A DNA stretch of 64,000 nt, from NCBI RefSeq assembly GCF_947259545.1, contig NZ_CAMYMK010000007.1, positions 124,001 through 188,000 on the forward strand, given 5' to 3'. The stretch comes from an uncultured Marinobacter sp. GTDB taxonomy: Bacteria; Pseudomonadota; Gammaproteobacteria; Pseudomonadales; Oleiphilaceae. Shown here one piece after another: positions 1 to 9,566 of the stretch (its first letter is position 1; each line of letters begins with the position of its first letter). The translations under genes and the position numbers were made by a program. The notes below the pieces were generated by a model that saw nothing but the letters and a program-made list of their open reading frames with translations, was not told the DNA's origin and made no database searches.

Positions 1-226
1 TGCTTTGAGTGAAGAGATGATGGCCCGGTTCGGTGGCGACAAAATGAACGTCGCAGCGCTGGGAAACATGGTGCCGCAGTTGCATTTACATCATATTGTC
101 CGCTTTGAGGGTGACCCGGCCTGGCCGGGTCCCGTTTGGGGGAAGCAGTCTCCAGTGCCCTACGACGAGCCCGGATTGACGTCTGCACTTGATAAATTAA
201 GCCTCATTATTGCGTCTTTAGCCTGA
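1..226 (+). CDS. HIT-family protein, C-terminal part (5' end outside window)
   Basis: The reading frame is open from the window edge to a stop at 226, leaving about 74 residues of a C-terminus. It contains the histidine-triad core QLHLHHIVR followed by DPAWPGPVWG, a signature of a proteobacterial HIT subfamily of nucleotide-binding hydrolases and transferases. The TTG at position 5 is not a credible start because the HIT fold needs residues upstream. HIT enzymes act on nucleoside phosphates such as AMP conjugates or dinucleoside polyphosphates; the substrate here cannot be told. About 205 bp with no gene I can support follow before the next CDS. Confidence 0.8.
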   Translation, partial: ALSEEMMARFGGDKMNVAALGNMVPQLHLHHIVRFEGDPAWPGPVWGKQSPVPYDEPGLTSALDKLSLIIASLA

Positions 227-431
227 ACGTCAGTGGCGAGCACTTCCTGGTGGTCGCCACCGGCGTTGTTATGGCCCTCTCTGACACATTTTCCCTTCTT
301 CTTGGGCCAAACGGACCCCTTTCTGCCGGTCTGCCACAGACTTTCGTGAACCGGCGATGCTATTTGGGCGTGTAACATTTGGAAATGTGACGTAGATCCC
401 AAAAAACCAAGTAAAAAAAGAGAGTGGAACT

Positions 432-938
432 ATGGAAAATACCTCCAGTGCTCAGGTGAGTTTGCCGCAGGCGTCCCACGATACTGATGTCGTTAATTAT
501 CGATATCTTGCACTTGGACTATTGTCCGCTAGGGTTTACACGGAAGGATCTTTAGAGCTCATAGAAGAGTGTGCTGTGTTGGATTTCGATCGGGATGGTG
601 TAGCGCTGATCCTGTCCGGCGATCAGGTCATGCCAGACCAGAATGTGTGTATCTCTCTGGTGCGTAAGCGTGAGGTGAGGAATCCCCGGGAAGAGCCTGC
701 CATCAGCTTCGTACCCGGTAATGTTCGCTACGTTAACAATATTGGAGGCGGTGTCCGGGCGGGCATTCGGCTGGAGTATTCCCGTAGCAGGGAGTTGGAT
801 AGGGCCTTTCGTCATCGTGCCATTGAGGTTGAGAGCTATCTGGAGCGGCACCACGCAGATGCAGCACGCATGGCGTCAACTGTCTATAAGGTGCCGGAAG
901 GATATGAAATTGGGGGGCGGATGAAGTACGCCTTTTAA
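432..938 (+). CDS. PilZ-like domain protein
   Basis: This 168-residue soluble protein has no signal peptide or membrane segment. Residues about 25-130 have the look of a small beta-barrel PilZ-like domain, with an AVLDFDRDGVAL stretch resembling the D-x-S/D-x-x-G part of the c-di-GMP binding signature. The paired arginines (RxxxR) normally preceding it are not obvious, so c-di-GMP binding is uncertain. It stands alone between the HIT gene and a convergent fabR-like repressor. The fold assignment is inference from a short motif; a domain-profile search would decide it. Confidence 0.45.
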   Translation: MENTSSAQVSLPQASHDTDVVNYRYLALGLLSARVYTEGSLELIEECAVLDFDRDGVALILSGDQVMPDQNVCISLVRKREVRNPREEPAISFVPGNVRYVNNIGGGVRAGIRLEYSRSRELDRAFRHRAIEVESYLERHHADAARMASTVYKVPEGYEIGGRMKYAF

Positions 939-946
939 GGGCTGGA

Positions 947-974
947 AATAAAAAAGCCCGCCAAGTGGCGGGCT
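947..974 (-). terminator. Rho-independent terminator
   Basis: GCCCGCC (956-962), loop AAGT, GGCGGGC (967-973), with an A-run at 950-955 that becomes a U-run on the minus strand. The polarity fits termination of minus-strand transcription from the fabR-like gene or the candidate sRNA. Confidence 0.75.
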
Positions 975-1047
975 CAAGTCGCCTCTTGGAGGCAACGACT
1001 CAACAATAGGATAGGCTCTATCCCAGTAAGCAGACGAGCGTTGAGTC
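947..1047 (-). ncRNA. Candidate small RNA or structured 3' region
   Basis: Read on the minus strand, this segment forms consecutive hairpins. GACTCAAC (997-1004) pairs with GTTGAGTC (1040-1047) and encloses GGATAG-GCT-CTATCC (1009-1023). A GCCTC/GAGGC hairpin follows at 981-993, and then a strong GC stem followed by a U-run. A structured stretch ending in an intrinsic terminator is a typical sRNA layout, but it may simply be the 3' UTR of the fabR-like gene, whose stop lies 55 bp away. No clear promoter was identified. Confidence 0.35.
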
Positions 1048-1101
1048 ACTAAGGTTCCACTAAATTCAGATAAATCAGAAAAAAATATCTGAAACTCGGG
1101 T

Positions 1102-1725
1102 TCAGGGCTTTCTTGAGTGATTGGCAAGACTTTGAGAGCCCAGAAGAATCATCCGCAATTCCGTTTTCAGTTTAACTTTCAGGTTTTCCTTTTCCTTCGA
1201 CGTCGCATCCAGAGCTTCCGCCCCCTGATTGAATACCAGCGTGACCATGGCTTCCGCCACCAGCCGTGCATCGGACAACGGTTTGTTCTGTTCATCCGCA
1301 AAGCGTTTCAGGTCATCCGCCAGTTCCGTGACGAAGTGATCGATTTCAGCCCTGATGGCAGTTCGGAACGGTTTGGAAACCCCCGTGCGTTCCCGCAACA
1401 TCAGCCTGAACAGGTTGGCGTTGTTGCCGAGATATTCCATGAAGGTTTCAACCGAGGTGCTGATGGCACTTCCGTCTCTGGCAATTCGCTTGCGTGCGTG
1501 GCGCATTAATTGACGTAGCGCGACGCCGCCTTCATCTACCAGTGCCAGGCCCAGTTCGTCCAGTTCAGCAAAATGGCGATAGAACGATGTCGGGGCAATG
1601 CCGGCTTCCCGGGCAACTTCCCGGAGACTCAGGCTGCCAAAGCCGCGATCCGCGCTGAGCTGGGCGAGAGCTGCGTCCATCAGGGCGCGACGTGTTTTGA
1701 GTTTTTGTTCGGCTCGGGACGACAA
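1102..1725 (-). CDS. fabR: TetR-family repressor of unsaturated fatty acid synthesis, FabR-like
   Basis: A 207-residue TetR-family regulator. The N-terminal helix-turn-helix (residues about 10-55) includes [18 protein letters not shown], and the opening [18 protein letters not shown] closely matches the FabR pattern. FabR represses fabA/fabB-type genes in response to the acyl-ACP/acyl-CoA pool. The start is TTG at 1725-1723, because no ATG precedes the HTH. The gene diverges from aspS across about 185 bp and converges on the PilZ-like gene. Desaturase genes that often neighbour this regulator in pseudomonads are not in the window. Confidence 0.8.
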   Translation of the reverse strand: MSSRAEQKLKTRRALMDAALAQLSADRGFGSLSLREVAREAGIAPTSFYRHFAELDELGLALVDEGGVALRQLMRHARKRIARDGSAISTSVETFMEYLGNNANLFRLMLRERTGVSKPFRTAIRAEIDHFVTELADDLKRFADEQNKPLSDARLVAEAMVTLVFNQGAEALDATSKEKENLKVKLKTELRMILLGSQSLANHSRKP

Positions 1726-1803
1726 TACAACGGCTCCGATTGCTGAATAGGGTGCTACATTCTATCGGTCTGTACAGGAGCCGTCACCCACCGTGATTGG
1801 AGC

Positions 1804-1832
1804 CTGATTTTCGCGCTCATTGTGTTTATAAT
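1804..1832 (+). promoter_or_regulatory. Putative sigma-70 promoter of aspS
   Basis: A perfect -10 TATAAT lies at 1827-1832, with a weak -35 (CTGATT, 1804-1809) at 17 bp spacing. It lies about 80 bp upstream of the chosen aspS ATG and points toward it. Confidence 0.5.
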
Positions 1833-1911
1833 GGGCGGCTTTTCCAGTAGTGTCCGCCGAATCCATATTTCGCACACATTTATGCACACATTTGAAACAA
1901 CGGGAACCGGT

Positions 1912-3717
1912 ATGCGCAGTCATTATTGCGGTGGTATCAACGAATCTCACATTGATCAGGAAGTAACACTCTGCGGTTGGGTTCACCGTCGCCGTGACCA
2001 CGGTGGGGTGATTTTCCTCGACCTGCGGGACCGGGACGGTATATCCCAGGTCGTGGTTGATCCGGATACCCCCGAGAGCTTTGCCCTGGCGGAAAAGGTA
2101 CGCAGTGAGTTTGTTATCAAGGTCACCGGGCGCGTTCGTCGTCGTCCGGCCGGCACCGAGAACAACAACATGCCGACCGGTCAGGTTGAGTTGCTGGGCA
2201 AGGAGGTAAGCATCCTGAACGCCGCCGCCACGCCGCCATTCCCGTTGGATGAGCACGTTGACGTTGGTGAGGATGTTCGCCTCAAGTACCGTTTTGTGGA
2301 CCTGCGTCGTCCGGAAATGCTGAACAGACTGCGCTTTCGCTCCCGCGTGACCAGTTATATCCGCAACTACCTCGATGGCAACGGGTTCATGGATGTGGAA
2401 ACCCCGATCCTGACCCGTGCAACGCCGGAAGGTGCGCGGGATTATCTGGTGCCAAGCCGGACACATGACGGTTCATTCTTTGCCTTGCCGCAGTCCCCAC
2501 AGCTGTTCAAGCAGTTGCTCATGGTCTCCGGCGTTGACCGGTATTACCAGATTGCAAAATGTTTCCGTGATGAAGACCTGCGGGCCGACCGTCAGCCAGA
2601 GTTTACCCAGGTGGACGTAGAGGCCTCCTTTGTCGATGAAGAAAGCCTGATGTCCCTCAACGAGGATATGATTCGCTCCCTGTTCAAGGATGTCCTCAGT
2701 GTCGAACTGCCGGAATTCCCGCGTATGCCATACGCAGAGGCGATGCAGCGCTATGGCAGTGACAAGCCGGATCTGCGGATTCCGCTGGAGTTGCTGGACG
2801 TGGGTGATCTGGTCGAAGGTGTGGACTTCAAGGTCTTCGCCGGTCCTGCGAAGGATCCGAAAGGTCGTGTTGCCGCGCTGCGCGTACCCAAGGGTGGTGA
2901 GCTGACCCGTAAACAGATTGACGACTACACCAAGTTTGTGGGTATTTACGGAGCCAAGGGCCTTGCCTACATCAAGGTGAACGAGTTGGCCAAGGGTGTT
3001 GAAGGCCTGCAATCACCGATCATCAAGTTCCTTGGCGATGATGTGGCGATGGCAATCATCGAGCGTGTTGGCGCGGAAGATGGTGACATCGTTTTCTTTG
3101 GTGCGGATAAGGCGACCGTAGTGAATGAAGCCCTGGGCGCCCTGCGCATCAAGGTGGGCCATGACCTCGATATGCTGACCTCCGAGTGGGCACCGCTGTG
3201 GGTAGTGGATTTCCCGATGTTTGAGGAAACTCCCGACGGCAGCCTGACGGCTATTCACCACCCGTTCACAGCACCTTCCTGTTCTGCTGAGGAGCTGGCG
3301 GCGAACCCGGCAACGGCGCTGTCACGGGCCTATGACATGGTTCTTAACGGCACCGAGTTGGGTGGTGGTTCCATCCGTATTCACAACGAGGATATGCAGG
3401 AAGCGGTGTTCCGTATCCTGGGGATTGGCGAGCAGGAAGCCCGCGCCAAGTTTGGCTTCCTGTTGGACGCCCTGAAGTTCGGTTGTCCTCCCCACGGTGG
3501 TCTGGCCTTTGGTCTGGACCGGCTGGTGATGCTGATGACCGGCGCCTCGTCCATCCGTGACGTGATCGCCTTCCCGAAAACCCAGAGCGCTACCTGTCTG
3601 ATGACCCAGGCGCCCGGTGTGGTGGATGAGAAGCAGTTGCGTGAACTTCACATCCGTCTGCGCAAGCCTGCCGCCAAGACCACCGAAGGCAACCCGGCGG
3701 AAAGTAATAACGAGTAA
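1912..3717 (+). CDS. aspS: Aspartyl-tRNA synthetase (probably non-discriminating)
   Basis: A 601-residue class II synthetase charging tRNA-Asp. It shows the N-terminal anticodon-binding OB domain ([12 protein letters not shown]), the catalytic core with [18 protein letters not shown] (motif 2), the bacterial GAD insertion and C-terminal motif 3 ([12 protein letters not shown]). The ATG at 1912 is preferred over an upstream in-frame start because homologues begin MRSHYCG. His30 and a Gly near residue 81 match positions reported to relax tRNA specificity in Pseudomonas AspRS, so it may also make Asp-tRNA-Asn. No asnS or gatCAB is in the window to test that. Confidence 0.95.
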   Translation: MRSHYCGGINESHIDQEVTLCGWVHRRRDHGGVIFLDLRDRDGISQVVVDPDTPESFALAEKVRSEFVIKVTGRVRRRPAGTENNNMPTGQVELLGKEVSILNAAATPPFPLDEHVDVGEDVRLKYRFVDLRRPEMLNRLRFRSRVTSYIRNYLDGNGFMDVETPILTRATPEGARDYLVPSRTHDGSFFALPQSPQLFKQLLMVSGVDRYYQIAKCFRDEDLRADRQPEFTQVDVEASFVDEESLMSLNEDMIRSLFKDVLSVELPEFPRMPYAEAMQRYGSDKPDLRIPLELLDVGDLVEGVDFKVFAGPAKDPKGRVAALRVPKGGELTRKQIDDYTKFVGIYGAKGLAYIKVNELAKGVEGLQSPIIKFLGDDVAMAIIERVGAEDGDIVFFGADKATVVNEALGALRIKVGHDLDMLTSEWAPLWVVDFPMFEETPDGSLTAIHHPFTAPSCSAEELAANPATALSRAYDMVLNGTELGGGSIRIHNEDMQEAVFRILGIGEQEARAKFGFLLDALKFGCPPHGGLAFGLDRLVMLMTGASSIRDVIAFPKTQSATCLMTQAPGVVDEKQLRELHIRLRKPAAKTTEGNPAESNNE

Positions 3718-3731
3718 GCAATACCCTGGCT

Positions 3732-3760
3732 GGGCTCCCCGGTTGCGGACCGGGGAGCCC
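3732..3760 (+). other. Strong intergenic hairpin between aspS and yebC
   Basis: GGGCTCCCCGG (732-742 of this kilobase) pairs perfectly with CCGGGGAGCCC (750-760) around a 7-nt loop. No U-run follows, so it is more likely an RNA-stability or partial-attenuation element than a standard terminator. It ends about 20 bp before the yebC start. Confidence 0.6.
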
Positions 3761-3781
3761 GGAAGATTGATGGAGTAGAGT

Positions 3782-4525
3782 ATGGCTGGTCATAGTAAGT
3801 GGGCCAACATCAAGCACCGCAAAGCGGCTCAGGATGCCAAGCGGGGCAAGATCTTCACCAAAATCATCCGTGAGTTGACCGTCGCCGCCCGTCAGGGTGG
3901 CGGCAACCCGGACGATAACCCCCGCTTGCGGGCGGTGATCGACAAGGCACTCACTGCCAACATGAAGAAAGACACCATCGAGCGCGCGGTGGAACGTGGC
4001 GCCGGGGGTGGCGACGACAACAATTATGAAGAGCTGACCTACGAGGGCTACGGACCTGGTGGCGTTGCCATCTTCATCGAGGCGATGACCGACAACCGAA
4101 ACCGCACGGTGGCTGAAATTCGCCATGCTTTCAATAAAATGGGCGGCAACCTCGGCACCGATGGTTCTGTGGCATACCTGTTCAGCAAACAGGGGATCAT
4201 CAGTTACAGTCCCGAAGTGGAAGAGGACAAACTGATGGAGGCGGCTCTGGCAGCGGGTGCGGACGACCTCGCAGAGCAGGATGACGGTTCCTACGAAATC
4301 GTGACCACGCCGGAACAGTTTCTGGATGTAAAACAGTCCCTGGTAGAGGCCGGGCTCAAGCCGGACAATGCTGAAGTGACCATGGTGCCTTCAACCCGCG
4401 TTGAGCTCGATCGCGATGGTGCCGAAACCATCTTCAAGCTGATCGATATGCTGGAAGATCTGGACGATGTCCAGAACGTCTATTCCAACGCTGACGTGTC
4501 GGGCGAGGTGATGGATTCCCTGTAG
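3782..4525 (+). CDS. yebC: YebC/PmpR (TACO1) family protein
   Basis: A 247-residue protein beginning [14 protein letters not shown], the hallmark of the YebC/TACO1 family. The full length and the family blocks ([21 protein letters not shown]) are present. Members have been described as transcriptional regulators and, more recently, as ribosome-associated factors that ease translation of difficult motifs. It lies directly upstream of ruvC, the usual gammaproteobacterial arrangement, and probably shares its transcript. Confidence 0.95.
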   Translation: MAGHSKWANIKHRKAAQDAKRGKIFTKIIRELTVAARQGGGNPDDNPRLRAVIDKALTANMKKDTIERAVERGAGGGDDNNYEELTYEGYGPGGVAIFIEAMTDNRNRTVAEIRHAFNKMGGNLGTDGSVAYLFSKQGIISYSPEVEEDKLMEAALAAGADDLAEQDDGSYEIVTTPEQFLDVKQSLVEAGLKPDNAEVTMVPSTRVELDRDGAETIFKLIDMLEDLDDVQNVYSNADVSGEVMDSL

Positions 4526-4542
4526 CAACCAAGGAATTTGAT

Positions 4543-5067
4543 GTGGCCATTATTCTGGGCGTAGATCCGGGGTCCCGCATTACCGGATACGGTATTATCC
4601 GGGCGCAGGGGCGCCACATTGAATATATTGACAGTGGTTGTATCCGCGTGGGCGAGAAGCCTATGGCGGAACGCTTGCAGACAATCTTCCACAGTCTTGC
4701 CACATTAATTGGGGAATACCGCCCGGAAGAATTTGCCATTGAGCAGGTGTTCATGGCCCGAAATCCGGATTCCGCACTTAAATTGGGGCAGGCTCGTGGT
4801 GCCGCCATCGTCAGTGCTGCGAACAGTGGACTCCCGGTTCATGAATACTCGGCCCGCCAGGTCAAGCAGGCCGTGGTAGGCAAGGGCGGTGCTGACAAGT
4901 CCCAGGTCCAGCACATGGTCCAGGTGCTTTTATCCCTTTCCCGTACCCCCCAGGCGGATGCCGCCGATGCCCTTGCGATTGCTCTGTGCCACGCCCATAT
5001 GAACCAGAGCGTTACGCGGTTGGCGGCCGGTGGCAAGGTTCGGAGCGGACGGGTAAGACAACAATAA
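4543..5067 (+). CDS. ruvC: Holliday junction endonuclease RuvC
   Basis: A 174-residue RNase H-fold resolvase that cleaves Holliday junctions after RuvAB branch migration. The first catalytic Asp is in [14 protein letters not shown], the glutamate is in AIEQVF, and the C-terminal acidic pair is in [12 protein letters not shown]. The start is GTG at 4543; the ATG two bases upstream is out of frame. It follows yebC by 17 bp and precedes ruvA, forming a ruvCAB group. Confidence 0.95.
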   Translation: MAIILGVDPGSRITGYGIIRAQGRHIEYIDSGCIRVGEKPMAERLQTIFHSLATLIGEYRPEEFAIEQVFMARNPDSALKLGQARGAAIVSAANSGLPVHEYSARQVKQAVVGKGGADKSQVQHMVQVLLSLSRTPQADAADALAIALCHAHMNQSVTRLAAGGKVRSGRVRQQ

Positions 5068-5097
5068 GCGGCGCGTTTGCGCCTGAGGAGACTCTCG

Positions 5098-5730
5098 TTG
5101 ATAGGCCGAATTCGAGGCACGCTGATAGAAAAGTCTCCCGGCCAGGCACTGGTTGAGTGTTCTGGTCTGGGATATGAAGTCGATATTCCCTACACCACCT
5201 TCTTTCATCTCCCCGATGCGGGAACGGAAGTGACCCTCCATACCCATTTTGCTGTCCGTGAAGACGCCCAGAGCCTGTTCGGTTTTGCCTCCCGCTTGGA
5301 TCGCGATCTGTTCCGGTTGCTGATCAAGGTCAATGGCGTGGGGCCCCGGCTGGCGGTGGGGATCCTGTCGGGACTGGATGCACAGCAGTTTATCCGTTGC
5401 GTGGAGGCGCGTGATGCAAACGCGTTGGTTAAACTGCCGGGTGTCGGTAAGAAAACTGCCGAGCGGCTGCTTATTGAAATGACGGATCGGATAGGGCAAC
5501 TTGAGGGACAGTTCGTACCTATGTCGTCCGAGACGACAGGCAGTGGCGCGGGCGCTGACGAGGCACCCGTGGCTGCTCACGATCCCAGGGATGAAGCCGA
5601 AGCCGCGCTGATCGCCCTGGGCTATAAGCCACAGGAAGCGACAAAGGCAATCAACAAGGTAGCGGAGAAGGGCATGGCGAGTGAAGAGCTGATCCGCCTG
5701 GCGCTCCGCAATATGATCCCCGCGGGATGA
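5098..5730 (+). CDS. ruvA: Holliday junction DNA-binding subunit RuvA
   Basis: A 210-residue protein that forms the tetramer holding the four-way junction and recruits RuvB. It has an N-terminal OB domain (MIGRIRGTLIEK), two helix-hairpin-helix motifs (VNGVGPRLAVGIL and LPGVGKKTAERLL) and the C-terminal RuvB-contacting domain (ALIALGYKPQEA). The start is TTG at 5098 behind a GAGGAG ribosome-binding site; the upstream ATG in frame adds seven residues not found in the family. Confidence 0.95.
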   Translation: MIGRIRGTLIEKSPGQALVECSGLGYEVDIPYTTFFHLPDAGTEVTLHTHFAVREDAQSLFGFASRLDRDLFRLLIKVNGVGPRLAVGILSGLDAQQFIRCVEARDANALVKLPGVGKKTAERLLIEMTDRIGQLEGQFVPMSSETTGSGAGADEAPVAAHDPRDEAEAALIALGYKPQEATKAINKVAEKGMASEELIRLALRNMIPAG

Positions 5731-5863
5731 AACTGCCGTAATTCGCGACCTGTCTGGCGCCTAATCTGTATAGAGCGTAACGTGACAGCCACTGAGTCGT
5801 TTGTACAATTGGGACACCTTGATGCGCAGGCATGATGTATCGTCCCCCTGTTCTGGTAACGCC

Positions 5864-6892
5864 ATGATTGAATCTGATCGTCTGATTTCTGCCCAGGCCG
5901 GGCAGTACGAAGAAGTACAGGACCGGGCAATCCGGCCCACCTTGCTCGCCGAGTATGTTGGACAGCCGGCGGTACGGGAGCAGATGGATATCTTCGTATC
6001 GGCTGCTCGTGCCCGAGAGGAAGCGTTGGATCATGTCCTGATCTTCGGGCCGCCGGGGCTGGGCAAGACGACACTGGCGAACATTATTGCCAACGAAATG
6101 GGTGTGGCCATCAAAACCACATCGGGTCCGGTGCTGGAGAAGGCCGGTGACCTGGCGGCCATGCTGACAAATCTGGAGGAGGGCGACGTCCTCTTTATTG
6201 ACGAGATTCATCGGCTCAGTGCGGCAGTGGAAGAGGTGCTTTATCCGGCGATGGAAGATTACCAGCTGGATATCATGATCGGTGAAGGGCCTGCGGCGCG
6301 ATCGATCAAACTGGATCTGCCACCGTTTACCCTGGTGGGCGCCACCACCCGAGCTGGCCTGCTGACATCGCCACTGCGTGATCGTTTCGGGATTGTTCAG
6401 CGCCTGGAGTTTTACAACACCCGGGACCTGACCAGCATAATTTTGCGGTCCGCCCGCCTGTCGTCGGTTTCTATTGATGAAGGCGGTGCCTATGAGATTG
6501 CGCGGCGTTCCCGGGGTACCCCGCGGATCGCCAACCGGCTGTTGCGCCGGGTTCGCGACTATGCCGAGGTCAAGGCGGACGGTCGTATCAGCGACACCAT
6601 TGCAGACCAGGCATTGAACATGCTGAAGGTGGATGATCAGGGCTTTGACCATATGGACCGCCGTCTGTTGTTGGCGATGATCGAAAAGTTTGATGGTGGC
6701 CCCGTTGGCGTAGAAAGTCTGGCTGCCGCCATCAGCGAGGAGCGGGGCACCATTGAGGATGTTCTTGAGCCGTTCCTGATCCAGCAGGGGTTCATGGTAC
6801 GCACGCCCAGAGGGCGCATGGTGACGTCCACTGCCTATCAGCACTTCGGTGTGGCACCGGCACGGTCAGGAAAGGAGGATCTCTTTGACTGA
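5864..6892 (+). CDS. ruvB: Holliday junction branch-migration ATPase RuvB
   Basis: A 342-residue AAA+ motor. Walker A is [11 protein letters not shown], Walker B is LFIDEIHRL, sensor 1 lies in VGATTRAG, an arginine-finger stretch SPLRDRFG follows, and the C-terminal winged helix contains TPRGRMVT. The ATG at 5864 gives the canonical [10 protein letters not shown]-terminus; a longer in-frame extension from 5801 is unlikely. The end overlaps the ybgC start by 8 bp, suggesting translational coupling. Confidence 0.97.
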   Translation: MIESDRLISAQAGQYEEVQDRAIRPTLLAEYVGQPAVREQMDIFVSAARAREEALDHVLIFGPPGLGKTTLANIIANEMGVAIKTTSGPVLEKAGDLAAMLTNLEEGDVLFIDEIHRLSAAVEEVLYPAMEDYQLDIMIGEGPAARSIKLDLPPFTLVGATTRAGLLTSPLRDRFGIVQRLEFYNTRDLTSIILRSARLSSVSIDEGGAYEIARRSRGTPRIANRLLRRVRDYAEVKADGRISDTIADQALNMLKVDDQGFDHMDRRLLLAMIEKFDGGPVGVESLAAAISEERGTIEDVLEPFLIQQGFMVRTPRGRMVTSTAYQHFGVAPARSGKEDLFD

Positions 6893-7319
6893 AGTGAGTC
6901 AGGTTGTCCGGTTCCGTTTGCCGATCAGGGTCTATATTGAGGATACGGATGCCGGTGGCATCGTATTCCATGCCAAGTACCTGCACTATATGGAGCGTGC
7001 CCGCACGGAATGGGTACGAACCTGTGGCGTCGGTCTTCGGGCAGGGCTGTCGGATAACATCAGTTATGTGGTCCAGCGGCTGAACATCCACTATGCGGTG
7101 CCGGCGAAGCTTGACGATCAATTGCTGGTAACGGCGGAGCCTATCGGTTTTGGTCGGGTGTGGATGGATTTTAGGCAGCGGGTGTTAAGGGCAGAGGATG
7201 ACGCCCTGCTCGCCTCCGCCGATGTACGGGTTGCCTGTGTGGCACTGGATAGCGGGCGACCGAGAAGGTTGCCGGACAATATGCGTGAACTGTTGGAAAG
7301 TGTTCACGAAAACCAATAA
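6885..7319 (+). CDS. ybgC: Tol-Pal associated acyl-CoA thioesterase YbgC
   Basis: A 144-residue hot-dog fold thioesterase. The catalytic Asp is in [13 protein letters not shown], followed by [12 protein letters not shown], as in YbgC/4-hydroxybenzoyl-CoA thioesterases. The start is TTG at 6885, directly after an excellent AAAGGAGG site (6871-6878) inside the ruvB 3' end, so translation is likely coupled. It is the first gene of the conserved ybgC-tolQRAB-pal-cpoB cluster and is thought to act on phospholipid precursors at the inner membrane. Confidence 0.93.
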   Translation: MTEVSQVVRFRLPIRVYIEDTDAGGIVFHAKYLHYMERARTEWVRTCGVGLRAGLSDNISYVVQRLNIHYAVPAKLDDQLLVTAEPIGFGRVWMDFRQRVLRAEDDALLASADVRVACVALDSGRPRRLPDNMRELLESVHENQ

Positions 7320-7342
7320 CCGGAACAAGCCAGGAGTAGAAG

Positions 7343-8035
7343 GTGGAGTCAGAAGTTTCTGTTTGGTATCTCATCGCCAACGCGGGGGTGCTGGTTCAAC
7401 TGGTCATGCTGTTGCTGGCCCTGGCTTCCGTGGTGTCATGGGCGCTTATCTTCCAGCGTTATCAGGTTTTCCGTAAGGCACGGCGGGCCCAGCTTGAGTT
7501 CGAGGAGCGTTTCTGGTCAGGCATGGATCTGGGACAGCTGTATCGCGAAGTGAACAGCGATCCCACGCCTTTCTCCGGGATGGAATCCCTGTTCCGTTCT
7601 GGCTTCAAGGAATTCTCCAGGCTGCGCCAGCAGAGTCGTGATGCCGATGCTGTTATGGAAGGTACCCAGCGCGCCATGCGTGTTGCGTTCTCCCGCGAAC
7701 AGGAGAGACTGGAAGCATCCTTGCCGTTTCTTGCGAGCGTAGGTTCGACGAGTCCCTACATCGGCCTCTTCGGTACCGTCTGGGGCATCATGAATTCGTT
7801 TCGTGGTCTGGCACAGGTTCAGCAGGCCACCCTGGCCACGGTTGCCCCGGGGATTTCCGAGGCACTGATCGCGACGGCCATGGGCCTGTTTGCCGCGATT
7901 CCGGCGGTTATTGCCTACAACCGTTTTTCCTCCATGTCCGATGCCTTGTTGAAAAACTACGAAACGTTTGCGGATGAGTTCTCGAGTATTCTCCACCGTC
8001 GCGTGCATAGCAGCGAACGGTCGTCAGCAGCGTGA
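7343..8035 (+). CDS. tolQ: TolQ, proton-channel subunit of Tol-Pal
   Basis: A 230-residue MotA/TolQ/ExbB-family inner-membrane protein. An N-terminal transmembrane helix (residues about 10-33) is followed by a cytoplasmic loop and two C-terminal helices, containing the conserved SPYIGLFGTVWGIM and ALIATAMGLFAAIPAV stretches. With TolR it harvests proton-motive force to drive TolA during cell constriction. The start is GTG at 7343 after a CAGGAG site. Confidence 0.96.
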   Translation: MESEVSVWYLIANAGVLVQLVMLLLALASVVSWALIFQRYQVFRKARRAQLEFEERFWSGMDLGQLYREVNSDPTPFSGMESLFRSGFKEFSRLRQQSRDADAVMEGTQRAMRVAFSREQERLEASLPFLASVGSTSPYIGLFGTVWGIMNSFRGLAQVQQATLATVAPGISEALIATAMGLFAAIPAVIAYNRFSSMSDALLKNYETFADEFSSILHRRVHSSERSSAA

Positions 8036-8063
8036 TGTTTAAGCCAGTCAGGAGCATGCAGCC

Positions 8064-8510
8064 ATGAAAGGCATGGGGATGATGCCGGCGCACCGCCGGA
8101 AACCAATGTCCGAAATCAATGTGGTCCCGTACATCGACGTTATGTTGGTGCTGTTGGTGATCTTTATGGTGACCGCACCAATGCTGACTCAGGGAGTTAA
8201 GGTGGATCTGCCGGAAACATCCTCCGATCCGATTCAGTCTGCCAAGGATGTGGAGTCGATTATTGTGTCGGTGGACTCGAATGGCGCTTATTTCATGGAA
8301 ATCGGTGACGAGGACAGTGACCCGATGACGCTGGGCGAGGTTCGGACGCAGGTGTCCAAAATACTCTCAGAGCGTAGTGCCCGTGAAATTCTGGTACGCG
8401 GGGACGAGCACGTGGAGTACGGCACTGTAGTCCGCCTGATGGCGGAACTGCAGGGCGCCGGCGCCACCAGTGTGGGGCTGATTACCGAAGCACCATCCAC
8501 TGAAAACTGA
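8064..8510 (+). CDS. tolR: TolR, stator subunit of Tol-Pal
   Basis: A 148-residue ExbD/TolR-family protein with one transmembrane helix (residues about 20-42). The helix carries the protonatable Asp in NVVPYIDVMLVLLVIF. The periplasmic remainder is the dimerisation and peptidoglycan-binding domain. It lies 28 bp after tolQ and before tolA, with spacing consistent with one transcript. Confidence 0.96.
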   Translation: MKGMGMMPAHRRKPMSEINVVPYIDVMLVLLVIFMVTAPMLTQGVKVDLPETSSDPIQSAKDVESIIVSVDSNGAYFMEIGDEDSDPMTLGEVRTQVSKILSERSAREILVRGDEHVEYGTVVRLMAELQGAGATSVGLITEAPSTEN

Positions 8511-8531
8511 GCATAGAGCGGGCGGGTTTTT

Positions 8532-9560
8532 GTGACAGGTCAGGAACGTGATGTAACCAATGTCGGGGAGCAACCATGGAGGTCCCCCGTTGCCTTGTCA
8601 CTGCTGCTGCACGGGCTGATTGTGGTGGTGGCATTGGCTGGCTGGTCCTGGACTTCTCCAGAGAGCGAACCGGAGCCCCGAAGCATTGCCGCGCGTCTGG
8701 TGACGCAGCAGGAGCCAGAGCCCAGCACGGTTGTCGAAGAAGTAGACGAACCGGACCGGGATGAGGAGCGCAGAAAAGAGCAGGAAGAGCAGAAACAACG
8801 CGAAGAGGCAGAGCGTAAGGCAGCGGAGGAAGAAAAGGCTCGGGAAGAAGCCCGACGTATCGCGCAGGAAAAAGAGCGGAAAGAGCAGGAAGCTGCCGCG
8901 GCTCGTGAACGCGCCGAGCAGAAGGCCCGGGAGGAAGAGGCTGCCAGACAGAAGGCGGAAGCCGAAGCGAAAGAACGTGAACGGCGCAAGGCGGAAGAGG
9001 AAAAGCGCCGCCAGGAAGAGGCCAAACGGCGGGCGGAAGAAGAGCGCCGTAAAGCGGAAGAGGAACGACGCAAGCGTGAGGAGGCCGAGAAGCGTAAGCG
9101 CGAAGAGCAGGCCCGACGAGAAGCGGAACAGAAACGAAAGGAAGCGGAGCGCCGCCTGAAGGAGCAGCAGTTGGAAGCGTTGGCTGAGGAAGCCAGCCGG
9201 GAGCGTGCGGCAGAGGCAAGGCGTCAGCAGGAAGCCGCGGCGGCGAAGGCCAGAGAGGCTCGCATGATGACGGAGAGCGAAAAATACCAGCAGTTAATTC
9301 GTGAGCGTTTGAGTCAGGCCTGGTATCCGCCATCGTCGGCAACGGAAGAAATGACCGCAAGGTTGCAGATCTCCTTGTTACCGACAGGCGAACTCCAGTC
9401 AGTGAGGCTGGTCAACAGCAGCGGTAATAAGGCGTTCGACAACTCGGCCCTGAGTGCGGTGAAATCGCTTAATCGCTATCCGATTCCGGAGGACCGGGAC
9501 ACTTTTGAGCGCTATTTTCGCCAGTTCACGATCGAATTCAATCCAACGCGGTTGAAATAA
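8532..9560 (+). CDS. tolA: TolA, trans-envelope energy transducer
   Basis: A 342-residue protein with three parts: an N-terminal membrane anchor (residues about 18-40), a long Lys/Glu/Arg/Ala-rich helical rod (about 75-240), and a C-terminal globular domain (about 250-342) that contacts TolB and Pal. The charged repeat produces long spurious ORFs on both strands. The start is GTG at 8532, chosen because it precedes the membrane segment. TolA links the TolQR motor to the outer membrane. Confidence 0.93.
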   Translation: MTGQERDVTNVGEQPWRSPVALSLLLHGLIVVVALAGWSWTSPESEPEPRSIAARLVTQQEPEPSTVVEEVDEPDRDEERRKEQEEQKQREEAERKAAEEEKAREEARRIAQEKERKEQEAAAARERAEQKAREEEAARQKAEAEAKERERRKAEEEKRRQEEAKRRAEEERRKAEEERRKREEAEKRKREEQARREAEQKRKEAERRLKEQQLEALAEEASRERAAEARRQQEAAAAKAREARMMTESEKYQQLIRERLSQAWYPPSSATEEMTARLQISLLPTGELQSVRLVNSSGNKAFDNSALSAVKSLNRYPIPEDRDTFERYFRQFTIEFNPTRLK

Positions 9561-9566
9561 GGATAG

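Noticed and set aside
1117..1509. Plus-strand ORF opposite the fabR-like gene
   Set aside because: Antisense shadow; the minus-strand TetR protein has a clear HTH and complete family length.
5651..6844. 397-codon minus-strand ORF opposite ruvB
   Set aside because: It lies fully antisense to the canonical ruvB and has no recognisable domain or start context.
8482..9360. Long minus-strand ORF (292 codons) opposite tolA
   Set aside because: It is a shadow of the Lys/Glu/Ala-rich tolA rod: low-complexity Pro/Leu/Ala composition, no domain, and tolA itself is certain.
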